A stretch of 10,399 nucleotides of DNA from CAZTGZ01 sp044339595 (GTDB lineage: Bacteria; Bacteroidota; Bacteroidia; NS11-12g; UBA9320). This document shows positions 1 through 6,780 of this stretch, piece after piece. Every line of letters starts with the position of its first letter. Position 1 is the first letter of the stretch. The stretch lies in assembly GCA_044339595.1 (NCBI GenBank), contig JBIIVF010000088.1, positions 1 to 10,399 on the forward strand. Direction: 5' to 3'. Below the pieces are notes generated by a model. It saw only the letters and a list, made by a program, of their open reading frames with translations. It did not search any database and had not been told where the DNA came from. The translations under genes were made by a program, and so were the position numbers.

Positions 1-575
1 CTCAGGCCATGTGGCCAAAATTCCATTACAAATTGAATGTTCGGATTGTTGGCAATGGTTTCTTTCATCCCCTTCAAGGCTTCGATTTCAAAACCTTGAA
101 TGTCCATTTTAACAAAATCAACTTTTCGTTGCTGTCCTAAGTAACTATCGATGGTCGTAGCGTTGATTTCTATAATTCCAGCCGGGTCATCTACCGGATA
201 GGTTCTGTGATCTACATTCAGCTCTTTGCTCAAATAAATTTTGATGGGGTCATTGGAGGACGAAACCGCGAGCGGGTTGGCCTTTATATTGTTGCAATGA
301 CGAATGTTTTTAATCAGGTGTTTAAAGTTGGTGGCATCCGGTTCAAAAGCGTGTACCTGGCCCTGAGGACCGGTTTGTTCCGACAGGATGGCTGAATAAA
401 ATCCGATGTTCGCTCCGATGTCGAGCACAAAGTCGCCCTTTTTTACGTGTTGCCGGATAAACGCAATTTCGTGTTTATCTTGTCTGCGTTTAAACGCCGG
501 ATATATGATATTATAAATACCAAATGCGTTTTGATAGAGCCAGTTGCCGATTTTAAGAGATAGTTTGCCTGCCAT
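1..575 (-). CDS. FkbM family SAM-dependent methyltransferase (3' end cut by window edge)
   Basis: Reading leftward from the ATG at 575-573 gives 191 codons with no stop before the window edge, so the C-terminus is missing. The protein has a class I methyltransferase fold: SAM-binding motif I VLDIGANIGFYS (residues 50-61), then HAFEPD (76-80 region) whose acidic E78 is placed to hold the SAM ribose. The stretch DFVKMDIQGFEIEALKGM (153-170) is the signature of the FkbM family, whose founding member methylates a hydroxyl group during FK506 synthesis. Family members in bacteria are often linked to polysaccharide or other glycan modification, but the acceptor cannot be told here. No signal peptide is seen, so it is probably cytoplasmic. 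It is divergent from the cyclophilin gene. The family call is firm; the substrate is unknown. Confidence 0.9.
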   Translation of the reverse strand, partial: MAGKLSLKIGNWLYQNAFGIYNIIYPAFKRRQDKHEIAFIRQHVKKGDFVLDIGANIGFYSAILSEQTGPQGQVHAFEPDATNFKHLIKNIRHCNNIKANPLAVSSSNDPIKIYLSKELNVDHRTYPVDDPAGIIEINATTIDSYLGQQRKVDFVKMDIQGFEIEALKGMKETIANNPNIQFVMEFWPHGL

Positions 576-586
576 AACCTAAGCGA

Positions 587-620
587 CAAAAATAGCTATT
601 TGCACCATGTTTACACGAAA
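587..620 (-). promoter_or_regulatory. Candidate promoter of the FkbM gene
   Basis: On the minus strand TATTTTTG (594-587) matches the Bacteroidota -7 box TAnnTTTG exactly and ends 11 bases before the ATG. The -33 box is poor: TTTC at 620-617 with a 22-base spacer is the best candidate. The implied leader would be only a few bases. The -7 match is seen directly; promoter activity is inferred. Confidence 0.4.
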
Positions 621-645
621 TATTGCAATACGATTGATGTTCAGT

Positions 646-677
646 TTTGGGAGTGTTCATCAATTCATGTAGGTTTG
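646..677 (+). promoter_or_regulatory. Bacteroidota-type sigma promoter of the cyclophilin-pgk unit
   Basis: TTTG (646-649), a 20-base spacer, then TAGGTTTG (670-677) fit the Bacteroidota primary-sigma consensus TTTG-N19-21-TAnnTTTG with no mismatch. The -7 box ends 23 bases before the ATG at 701, implying a short leader of roughly 18 bases. This is the best consensus promoter in the window and fits a constitutively expressed housekeeping unit. Confidence 0.75.
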
Positions 678-700
678 CACCTAAATCAAAATAATCCGTC

Positions 701-1453
701 ATGAAAAACTTCAGAATTTTATATGCAGCCATGCTGTTGGTTTTAACCCTTGCATTTGCAGGCTGTGGCCCGAAAAAGGAACAAACTGCAGAAGAGGAAA
801 CCTCCACTGTTCCGACTGACACCATCAGCAGTCCGGATATGGGCTCAGAAACCCCGATTGATTACAATGCATTGCCTGATGGTCTTTATGCACGCATCGA
901 AACCGGTGCGGGTAATATCCTCATTCAACTCGAAATGGAAAAGGCTCCGATGACGGTGGCCAACTTTGTGGGATTGGCAGAAGGCAAAATACCGAATAAT
1001 GCACGTCAGGCCGGACAACCCTTTTACGATGGCCTTATTTTTCACCGGGTGATTAGCCTGGCCAATGGCGATCCACAAGATTTCATGGTTCAGGGGGGAG
1101 ACCCTGCAGGAACCGGTATGGGTGGACCCGGCTATTCTTTCAAGGATGAGACCAACCCGGCTTTAAGACATGACAAACCCGGCATTTTGTCGATGGCGAA
1201 TAGCGATCCGCAGGGAAAACAACCTTTCAGCAATGCAGGAAATAGCAATGGAAGTCAGTTCTTTATTACCATCGCCGCCACGCCATGGCTCGATGGATTG
1301 CATTCAGTTTTTGGTCATGTTTTAGACGGACAACAGATTGTAAACAACATGCGCGCCGGTGAAAAAATGAATAAAGTAGTCATCATCCGTCAGGGTGAAG
1401 CGGCTAAAAAATTCGATGCCAAAGCTGTTTTTGACCAATTGAGAATCAAATAA
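701..1453 (+). CDS. Lipoprotein cyclophilin-type peptidyl-prolyl cis-trans isomerase
   Basis: A 250-residue protein that should catalyse cis-trans isomerisation of Xaa-Pro bonds in exported proteins. A hydrophobic leader ends in a lipobox (AFAGC) with the lipidated cysteine at residue 22, followed by an acidic Thr/Ser/Glu-rich linker to about residue 60, so it is a membrane-anchored lipoprotein outside the cytoplasm. The cyclophilin domain spans about 62-250. Residues matching the human cyclophilin A active site are present: R116 in FHRVI, F128 and Q131 in FMVQGGD, MAN at 165-167, QFF at 186-188, and W196, L197 and H201 in PWLDGLHSVFG. A Gly/Asn/Ser-rich loop (about 168-184) lengthens the domain compared with cyclophilin A. 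The ATG at 701 lies 23 bases after a consensus -7 box. The pgk gene follows after 11 bases, suggesting co-transcription with a metabolically unrelated gene. Confidence 0.93.
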   Translation: MKNFRILYAAMLLVLTLAFAGCGPKKEQTAEEETSTVPTDTISSPDMGSETPIDYNALPDGLYARIETGAGNILIQLEMEKAPMTVANFVGLAEGKIPNNARQAGQPFYDGLIFHRVISLANGDPQDFMVQGGDPAGTGMGGPGYSFKDETNPALRHDKPGILSMANSDPQGKQPFSNAGNSNGSQFFITIAATPWLDGLHSVFGHVLDGQQIVNNMRAGEKMNKVVIIRQGEAAKKFDAKAVFDQLRIK

Positions 1454-1464
1454 GTCTGCATATC

Positions 1465-2655
1465 GTGAAAACCATCTCTTCTTTCAATTTATCCGGCAAA
1501 AAAGTATTGGTGCGTGTTGACTTCAATGTTCCTTTGAACGAACAATTTGAAATCACCGACGATTCGAGGATGACCGCCGCATTGCCCACCATACACAAAA
1601 TCTTAAGTGATGGAGGAATGCCCATTCTGATGTCGCACCTGGGACGTCCGAAAACGGGTCCGGAAGACAAATATTCATTGCGCCATATTGCCGACCATTT
1701 GAGTAAAATTACAGGTGTGCCTGTGATAATGGCTCCGGATTGCATTGGATCAGACGTGCAAAAATTGGCGGCGGCACTAAAACCGGGAGAAATATTATTG
1801 CTTGAAAACCTGCGTTTTCACAAAGAAGAAGAAAAAGGGGAGGTAGCATTTGCCCGTCAACTGGCAGATTTGGGCGATTTTTATGTGAATGATGCTTTCG
1901 GCACTGCCCACAGAGCCCATGCATCTACTGCTGTGATCGCGCAATTCTTCCCGGATAAAAAATGTTTCGGATTTTTGATGGCTGCGGAGGTAGAAAATGC
2001 CGAAAAAGTGATGAAAAGTCCAAAGCGTCCATTCACGGCCATTGTTGGAGGCGCGAAAGTCAGCGACAAATTGCTCATCCTTGAAAACTTATTGAATATT
2101 GCAGACAACATCCTCATAGGGGGTGGCATGAGCTATACTTTTTTGAAGGCGATGGGTCATCATATCGGAAACTCCCTGAAAGAAGATGACCGCATGCCTT
2201 TGACCCTCGAATTGATGAAAAAGGCCAAAGAAAAAGGCGTGAATCTGATGTTGCCTGCTGATTCTGTGGTAGCAGATGCGTTCTCGAAAGATGCCCACAC
2301 CAAAGTAGCCCAAAGTGGCGAAATTGCTGAGGGTTGGATGGGATTGGATATAGGCCCTGCAGCTCAGAACGCATATCGAAACATCATTGAAAACTCCGGT
2401 ACTGTTTTGTGGAACGGGCCAATGGGTGTTTTTGAAATGGAGCCATTTGCAGCCGGAACCAAAGCGGTGGCTGAAGCAGTTGCCATAGCCACAGAAAAAG
2501 GCGGTTTTTCATTGATTGGAGGAGGAGACTCTGCCGCTGCTGTGCATCAGTTTGGATACGCAGATAAGGTTAGCTATGTTTCTACAGGGGGAGGCGCCTT
2601 GCTTGAATATTTCGAAGGAAAGGTGTTGCCGGGTATTGCGGCCATTGAGGTGTAA
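1465..2655 (+). CDS. pgk: Phosphoglycerate kinase
   Basis: A 396-residue cytoplasmic enzyme of glycolysis and gluconeogenesis that transfers phosphate between 1,3-bisphosphoglycerate and ADP, and full length for bacterial Pgk. N-domain 3-phosphoglycerate-binding motifs are present: RVDFNVP (17-23), DSRMTAALPTI with R35, SHLGRP (57-62), LLLENLRF with R117 and AHRAH with R150. C-domain nucleotide-binding motifs are GGAKVSDK (195-202), WNGPMGVFE (316-324), GGGDS (352-356) and the terminal STGGGA region (373-378). The start is GTG: there is no in-frame ATG between the upstream stop and this codon, and the N-terminus beginning MKTISSFNLSGKK lines up with other Bacteroidota Pgk proteins. It lies 11 bases after the cyclophilin stop and probably shares its promoter. 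No clear terminator follows; the next gene has its own -7-like box. Confidence 0.98.
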   Translation: MKTISSFNLSGKKVLVRVDFNVPLNEQFEITDDSRMTAALPTIHKILSDGGMPILMSHLGRPKTGPEDKYSLRHIADHLSKITGVPVIMAPDCIGSDVQKLAAALKPGEILLLENLRFHKEEEKGEVAFARQLADLGDFYVNDAFGTAHRAHASTAVIAQFFPDKKCFGFLMAAEVENAEKVMKSPKRPFTAIVGGAKVSDKLLILENLLNIADNILIGGGMSYTFLKAMGHHIGNSLKEDDRMPLTLELMKKAKEKGVNLMLPADSVVADAFSKDAHTKVAQSGEIAEGWMGLDIGPAAQNAYRNIIENSGTVLWNGPMGVFEMEPFAAGTKAVAEAVAIATEKGGFSLIGGGDSAAAVHQFGYADKVSYVSTGGGALLEYFEGKVLPGIAAIEV

Positions 2656-2703
2656 TGTCCTAATAGACCGACTAAAACATTATTCTATTCCTGATTGTTA
2701 CCT

Positions 2704-2711
2704 TAACTTTG
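2704..2711 (+). promoter_or_regulatory. Candidate -7 box for the MbnP-MbnH pair
   Basis: TAACTTTG is an exact match to TAnnTTTG and ends 10 bases before the ATG at 2722. No TTTG is found 19-21 bases upstream, so recognition may be weak or need an activator. If it is used, the leader is only about five bases, close to leaderless. It lies in the 66-base gap after pgk and suggests that the pair is transcribed separately. Confidence 0.45.
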
Positions 2712-2721
2712 TATTATAATT

Positions 2722-3492
2722 ATGAAGAGAATTAAAGCATTTTGGGCTATAATATTGATTTTATCTATCTTTTCCTGTAAAGAAAAGGAGGTCTCTGAGC
2801 CGAAAGAGATCAACCCAACTGAAGCAGCTTTGACCCTCACTTTTGAACACTTTTTTAATGATAATCCCCTATTTATAGATATGGATTCTGTGGTGACCAA
2901 CGCTGCAGGCAACCAACTCAACATCAGAAACCTGAAGTATCTGATTTCAAATATTACCTTGATAACCGCATCAGACTCTTTTGTGAAGTTAAAAGACGTT
3001 TACGGATACATCAATCCGGGGGATGATCGAAACACCTTGAAAATAGAGCGTGTGCCCACCGGATCCTACAAAGCTATTTCCTTTCAGCTCGGTCTGGATT
3101 CAGCCATTAACCACAGCAATCCGAATCAATTTGCGGCCCAACATCCTTTAAATCCAAATGTGAACAACATGCATTGGAGCTGGAGTGGCGGTTATATCTT
3201 TTGCACCCTCGAAGGGGAATGCACGAATACACCTACCGGCAATAAAGCTTTTTCCTATCACATCGCCTTGAATGAAAACAAAATTCCGGTAAAAATGCCT
3301 GATTTTCCGTTTTCTATCCAAAAAAACAGTGAACTCATCCTTCGCATGCAACTCGACGAGGCATTTAAAAACCCCAATTTGTTCGACCTGACCAAGGAGG
3401 GGTATGTGTCCCATTCAACCAATGATAAAGGGCTTTGCAATCGCCTTCGGGATAATTTGACCGACGCATTCAAGGTGATTGAATTTAAATAG
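2722..3492 (+). CDS. mbnP: MbnP-like copper-binding lipoprotein of a metallo-mystery pair
   Basis: A 256-residue predicted lipoprotein: a short hydrophobic leader ends with SIFSC, C19 being the lipidated cysteine. The body looks like an MbnP domain: an N-terminal strand LTLTFEHFFN, a central NIRNLKYLISNITL segment, SYKAISFQLGLD, and the hallmark segment MHWSWSGGYIF (150-160). In the characterised Methylosinus protein a conserved tryptophan is converted to kynurenine by MbnH and this enables copper binding. W152 and W154 are the candidates here, with H131, H141, H151 and H180 as possible metal ligands; the assignment is inferred, not aligned. C161, C167 and C239 could form disulfides. Its stop is two bases before the start of a di-heme cytochrome, the gene order of known pairs. 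Family call fairly sure; copper binding by this protein inferred. Confidence 0.82.
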   Translation: MKRIKAFWAIILILSIFSCKEKEVSEPKEINPTEAALTLTFEHFFNDNPLFIDMDSVVTNAAGNQLNIRNLKYLISNITLITASDSFVKLKDVYGYINPGDDRNTLKIERVPTGSYKAISFQLGLDSAINHSNPNQFAAQHPLNPNVNNMHWSWSGGYIFCTLEGECTNTPTGNKAFSYHIALNENKIPVKMPDFPFSIQKNSELILRMQLDEAFKNPNLFDLTKEGYVSHSTNDKGLCNRLRDNLTDAFKVIEFK

Positions 3493-3494
3493 TG

Positions 3495-4562
3495 ATGAAA
3501 TCCATCTTTTGTATTTCAGTTGGTTTGATGATGGGATTGGTTTCCTGCAAGGAAGAACCGGCTGAATTTCCTTTAAGCGGCACTGCTTATGCGCTAAAAA
3601 TACCCATCGGACTTCCTCCTGCCGACGTGCCGGCCGATAACCCACTCACAGTTGAAGGGGTGCAACTCGGAAGAAACTTGTTTTATGAAAAACTCCTTTC
3701 GGGCAATGGAACCCAATCATGTGCGAGTTGCCACATTCAAAATGATGCATTTACAGACAAGGGTTTGGCGAAAAGTTTAGGCATACGAAATCTACCGGGA
3801 AGCCGAAATTCTATGCCGTTGATCAATCTGATGTTCCATAACAACGGTTTCTTTTGGGATGGCAGGGCCAAAACTCTTCGCGAACAGTCGCTGCATCCGA
3901 TACAAGACACGCTCGAAATGGATGAAACCCTCGAAAACGTTGTTTCTAAATTGCGTGCTACCCAAAAATATCCTGCGCTATTCAGATTGGCTTTCGGAAC
4001 GGATGAAATCAATGCCCACCGAATCTCTTTGGCACTCGAACAATTCATGCATACTCTGCTGAGCGGAAATTCACGATTTGATCAGGCACAGGCCGGATTG
4101 GTTACCTTAACCCCTTCAGAAATGCGGGGGCAAAAATTATTTTTTACCGAATTTACGCCGGGTGCACCGGAAAAAGGAGCCGATTGTTTTCATTGTCATG
4201 GTGGGCCGGATTTTAGCAATCACCTCTTTATGAACAACGGCCTGGATGTGATTGGCACAGATCCGGGAAGAGGCCGGGTGACAGGAAGAACACAAGATTA
4301 TGCAAAATTTAAAACGCCGTCGTTACGCAACATAGAAAAATCTGCGCCTTACATGCACGATGGCCGTTTCAAATCACTCGAGCATGTTATTGAGCATTAT
4401 AACGGTGGTGTTAAACATGCCGTTAACCTCGATCCCAACATGCACGCCATCAAAGATGGTCTAAATCTTACTGCTGAGGAGAAGACCGATTTAATCAATT
4501 TTTTGAAAGCACTATCGGATTCGTCCTATTTAAATAACCCCGAATACGCAGCACCGCAATAG
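3495..4562 (+). CDS. mbnH: MbnH/MauG-like di-heme cytochrome c peroxidase family lipoprotein
   Basis: A 355-residue exported protein with two covalent c-type heme motifs, CASCH (76-80) and CFHCH (231-235), in the two-domain layout of bacterial di-heme peroxidases and MauG. A leader ends LVSC with C18 as probable lipidation site. Further family motifs are LGRNLFYEKLLS (58-69), WDGRA (121-125), the LHPIQ region (133-137), KTPSLRNI (273-280) and APYMHDGRF (284-292). In SLEHVIEHYNGG, Y302 falls by eye where classical peroxidases carry the Met ligand, as in MauG, which uses Tyr. The partner MbnP-like gene ends two bases before, so translation is probably coupled and this enzyme most likely oxidises a tryptophan of that protein using peroxide. 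GTG at 3492 overlaps the previous stop; ATG at 3495 is preferred. A general peroxidase role cannot be excluded. Confidence 0.9.
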   Translation: MKSIFCISVGLMMGLVSCKEEPAEFPLSGTAYALKIPIGLPPADVPADNPLTVEGVQLGRNLFYEKLLSGNGTQSCASCHIQNDAFTDKGLAKSLGIRNLPGSRNSMPLINLMFHNNGFFWDGRAKTLREQSLHPIQDTLEMDETLENVVSKLRATQKYPALFRLAFGTDEINAHRISLALEQFMHTLLSGNSRFDQAQAGLVTLTPSEMRGQKLFFTEFTPGAPEKGADCFHCHGGPDFSNHLFMNNGLDVIGTDPGRGRVTGRTQDYAKFKTPSLRNIEKSAPYMHDGRFKSLEHVIEHYNGGVKHAVNLDPNMHAIKDGLNLTAEEKTDLINFLKALSDSSYLNNPEYAAPQ

Positions 4563-4794
4563 GGCGATCCATTCTCCTTTTTTTAGAATTTGGAGGCTGT
4601 GAAATTACTTTAGAACCACTTGCATGTGGTCTTAAGCAAAAGGCATCCAACGGTTGACTAAAATGAGTGGTTGTTCAAATTTGAATGAATTCAATGAACG
4701 ACGGAATTACCATGAGAAAACGCATCATCCGTCTTTCTATTGCTGAAACGAATAAGCAGCGGTTTGATCACATCATAAAAAAATAATCTAACGA
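4563..4794. other. Intergenic stretch with no convincing gene
   Basis: After the MbnH stop there is a T7 run (about 4577-4584) with only a weak flanking ATTCT/AGAAT pairing, so termination here is uncertain. A perfect 12-bp palindrome, TTCAAATTTGAA, lies at 4674-4685. A 30-codon open frame from ATG 4694 to TAA 4784-4786 encodes a basic peptide beginning MNDGITMRKRIIRLS; it has no recognised relatives and no supporting promoter, and may be chance. The right edge (ATAAT at 4783-4787) is shared with the sequence before the second operator copy. Confidence 0.5.
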
Positions 4795-4813
4795 TGATGT
4801 AGTAGAGATGTAG
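4795..4813 (+). promoter_or_regulatory. Putative operator, copy A (tandem GATGTAG repeat)
   Basis: TGATGTAGTAGAGATGTAG contains GATGTAG twice with an 11-bp period (4796-4802 and 4807-4813), so both half-sites face the same side of the helix. The same 19 bp recur exactly at 9862-9880. The site ends seven bases before the -33 box, a usual position for an activator touching RNA polymerase. The linked LuxR-type regulator is the obvious candidate binder, by inference. Confidence 0.6.
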
Positions 4814-4820
4814 AGGGATT

Positions 4821-4853
4821 TTTGGAGATGCGCTTTTTTGAGACTTACATTCG
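4821..4853 (+). promoter_or_regulatory. Promoter of the secreted binding-module protein
   Basis: TTTG (4821-4824), a 21-base spacer and TACATTCG (4846-4853) resemble the Bacteroidota promoter with one mismatch in the -7 box. The box is identical, and at the same distance from the operator, in the second copy at 9913-9920, which argues for function. Transcription would start near 4858, where AAGTnTnAACC (4857-4867) is also shared. The implied leader to ATG 4885 is about 27 bases. A weak -7 box depending on an activator would explain the mismatch. Confidence 0.55.
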
Positions 4854-4884
4854 CTTAAGTTTAAACCATATAAAAGAATTAAAC

Positions 4885-6759
4885 ATGAAAAAGAATTACA
4901 CTACAATCAAATCACACATCGGTGTGATGAAAAAAATCGCTCTATCTATTTTGATGATGGGCACCATGGGAGCATACGCTCAAAATGCGCCCATCAATTT
5001 TGAATCCGCAGGAAATGGCGCCTCATGGTCCTGGACTACATTTGAAAATTCAACCAACCCCGCTTTGCAAGTTGTAAATAATCCGGCATCGGGGGGCATT
5101 AACACCTCGGCAAAAGTTGCCAGGTTTACCGCTTTAAAAGCAGGCAACCCATGGGCGGGTGTAGAATGTGCGCACGGTAATGTAGGCACATTTACTTTAA
5201 CCGCAGCCAATTCAACCGTTAAAATAATGGTTTACAAATCAGTGAAAAGTGATGTGGGCATCAAATTCGCAACCGCATCCGGTGCTTCTAAAGGCGAACT
5301 TAAGGTTGCCAACACCAAAGTAGACGAATGGGAAGAATTGACTTTTAACTTCGCTGCTTACATCGGTGAACCTTCCTCAACGGGCATCGATCAGATTATT
5401 ATCTTCCCTGATTTTATCGCACGCACGAATGACTCTAATGTTTGTTATTTTGATAACATTACCTTTAGCGCAGGAAGCGGGCCAGCCATGCCAACCGTTG
5501 CTGCACCTACGCCTACCAGGCCATCTACCGATGTAATCTCTATGTTCAGCAATGCTTATACCAATAAAAACGTAGATACCTGGAGAACCAGTTGGTCAAA
5601 TGCAACCCTCACAGATCTCCAAATTGCTGGAAATGATACTAAAAAGTATTCAGCACTCGATTTTGTGGGTGTTGAAACAACCGGCGCAAATCTTTTAGAT
5701 GTTTCAACTATGTTATATTTTCATATTGATGCCTGGACTGCAGACATTACCTCACTGAAGATAAAATTGGTTGATTTTGGTGCAGATAAATCTTATGGTG
5801 GTGGGGATGATAAAGAACATCAGGTAACACTAACCCCAAAGCAAGATGAATGGAACAGTTTTGATATTCCAATGTCTGATTTTACAGGTTTAACAAACAA
5901 AAGTAATATAGCCCAGTTGATCATTAACGGCACACCTGTTGGTTCAGGAACTGTATATGTCGACAACGTATACTACCATAAAGTACCGCTTATCGATCCT
6001 AATACACCACAAGTTGCAGCACCAACACCCACTTTTGCAGCAACAGATGTGATGTCATTGTTCAGCAATGCTTATACCAACAAAACGGTTGACACATGGC
6101 GTACAAGCTGGTCAGTAGCCACTTTGGAAGACCTTCAAATTGCCGGAAATGACACCAAAAAGTATTCTTCTCTTGATTTTGTAGGCGTTGAAACCGTTGC
6201 TGCTAATGCTTTGGATATAACATCCATGAGCTATATACATTTCCATGTGTGGACACCAAATGCTACTTCTTTAAAAGTAAAATTGGTTGATTGGGGTGCA
6301 GACAAGGCGTTTGGTGGAGGAGATGATAAAGAACATGAAGTTACTTTAACCAACCCAACCTTGAGTGCTTGGAATACATATGACATTCCATTGTCATCTT
6401 TCACTGATTTAACCACCAGAAGCAATATCTCTCAAATGATATTTAAAGCAACTCCTACCGGAAGTGCCACCATTTTCATAGACAATGTACTATATAGAAA
6501 ATCAGGCGCTTCAGTGAACGGTTTAAATGCTCCTAAAATTAACATTTATCCAAACCCGGCTTCAGATAACGTAACCATCAACTCTGACAAACAGATTGAA
6601 ATGGTAAGTGTTGTTAACAGTGTTGGACAGACTGTGTTAAGCATGAACCCAAGTGCTAAAACTGTTGTTTTAGACTTATCGAACCTTAGCCATGGCGTGT
6701 ACTTCATTAAAACTACATCCGATGAAGGACAAGCGACCAGCAAGTTAATCATCGAGTAA
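4885..6759 (+). CDS. Secreted protein with tandem putative carbohydrate-binding modules and T9SS sorting domain
   Basis: A 624-residue exported protein without a recognised catalytic domain. A signal peptide ends at AYAQ (about residue 33), preceded by an extended basic n-region; starting at the second ATG (4927) would give a shorter, more typical leader. Residues about 36-195 form a beta-rich, jelly-roll-like region (PINFESAGNGASWSW near the start, CYFDNITF at the end), as often found in Bacteroidota laminarinase-type enzymes. Two repeats follow (205-366 and 377-539), about 68% identical, each with DTWRTSW, LQIAGNDTKKYS, LDFVGVET, a GGGDDKEH loop and a final VDNV/IDNV strand; similar repeats accompany GH16 enzymes in this phylum. 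Residues about 552-624 are a T9SS type A sorting domain (IYPNP start, HGVYFIKT near the end). Likely role: holding a glycan, perhaps a beta-glucan, at the cell surface; the ligand is inferred. Confidence 0.85.
   Translation: MKKNYTTIKSHIGVMKKIALSILMMGTMGAYAQNAPINFESAGNGASWSWTTFENSTNPALQVVNNPASGGINTSAKVARFTALKAGNPWAGVECAHGNVGTFTLTAANSTVKIMVYKSVKSDVGIKFATASGASKGELKVANTKVDEWEELTFNFAAYIGEPSSTGIDQIIIFPDFIARTNDSNVCYFDNITFSAGSGPAMPTVAAPTPTRPSTDVISMFSNAYTNKNVDTWRTSWSNATLTDLQIAGNDTKKYSALDFVGVETTGANLLDVSTMLYFHIDAWTADITSLKIKLVDFGADKSYGGGDDKEHQVTLTPKQDEWNSFDIPMSDFTGLTNKSNIAQLIINGTPVGSGTVYVDNVYYHKVPLIDPNTPQVAAPTPTFAATDVMSLFSNAYTNKTVDTWRTSWSVATLEDLQIAGNDTKKYSSLDFVGVETVAANALDITSMSYIHFHVWTPNATSLKVKLVDWGADKAFGGGDDKEHEVTLTNPTLSAWNTYDIPLSSFTDLTTRSNISQMIFKATPTGSATIFIDNVLYRKSGASVNGLNAPKINIYPNPASDNVTINSDKQIEMVSVVNSVGQTVLSMNPSAKTVVLDLSNLSHGVYFIKTTSDEGQATSKLIIE
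5497..5982 (+). repeat. Tandem module repeat, unit 1
   Basis: This codes for 162 residues from VAAPTPT to the YYHK end. It matches unit 2 at 111 of 163 aligned residues by hand count, with one single-residue gap. Stretches such as the one encoding SNAYTN (around 5548-5568) are nearly identical in DNA to unit 2, which fits internal duplication. Confidence 0.9.
6013..6501 (+). repeat. Tandem module repeat, unit 2
   Basis: This codes for 163 residues from VAAPTPT to the LYRK end, joined to unit 1 by a ten-residue linker (VPLIDPNTPQ). The strictly kept parts are the DTWRTSW and AGNDTKKYS segments and the acidic GGGDDKEH loop. The variable parts are mostly the strands carrying aromatic residues (for example IDAW versus FHVW), so the two units may differ in ligand preference. 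Confidence 0.9.
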
Positions 6760-6780
6760 TTTAATTATCTCAGATATTTA

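Noticed and set aside
207..395. Rightward 62-codon frame at the left end
   Set aside because: It lies antisense to the clear FkbM methyltransferase gene.
553..825. Leftward open frame of 90 codons across the divergent gap
   Set aside because: It overlaps the FkbM and cyclophilin genes and both promoters, and its translation has no recognisable domain; it is a frame shadow.
1881..2374. Several leftward open frames inside pgk
   Set aside because: They lie opposite a conserved full-length enzyme and encode low-complexity, unrecognisable sequence.
2656..2703. Terminator after pgk
   Set aside because: Only a 5-bp AATGT/ACATT pairing with a large loop and no following T-run.
3492..3494. GTG at 3492 as start of the MbnH-like protein
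   Set aside because: It overlaps the stop of the upstream gene, and the directly following ATG gives a normal lipoprotein leader.
4568..4590. Terminator after the MbnH-like gene
   Set aside because: The T-run sits in the loop of a 5-bp ATTCT/AGAAT pairing rather than after a stem, so it does not have terminator form.
4856..4863. TAAGTTTA as -7 box of the binding-module gene
   Set aside because: It has no TTTG at 19-21 bases upstream and is not kept in the sister promoter, whereas TACATTCG ten bases earlier is kept at identical spacing.
4822..4884. TTG start at 4822 extending the binding-module protein by 21 residues
   Set aside because: The codon overlaps the predicted -33 box and lies upstream of the predicted transcription start, and the extra residues would bury the signal peptide.
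5497..6501. Mobile element or CRISPR-like repeat
   Set aside because: The two long repeats are in frame, protein-coding and diverged mainly as a domain duplication; no terminal inverted repeats or spacer pattern are present.
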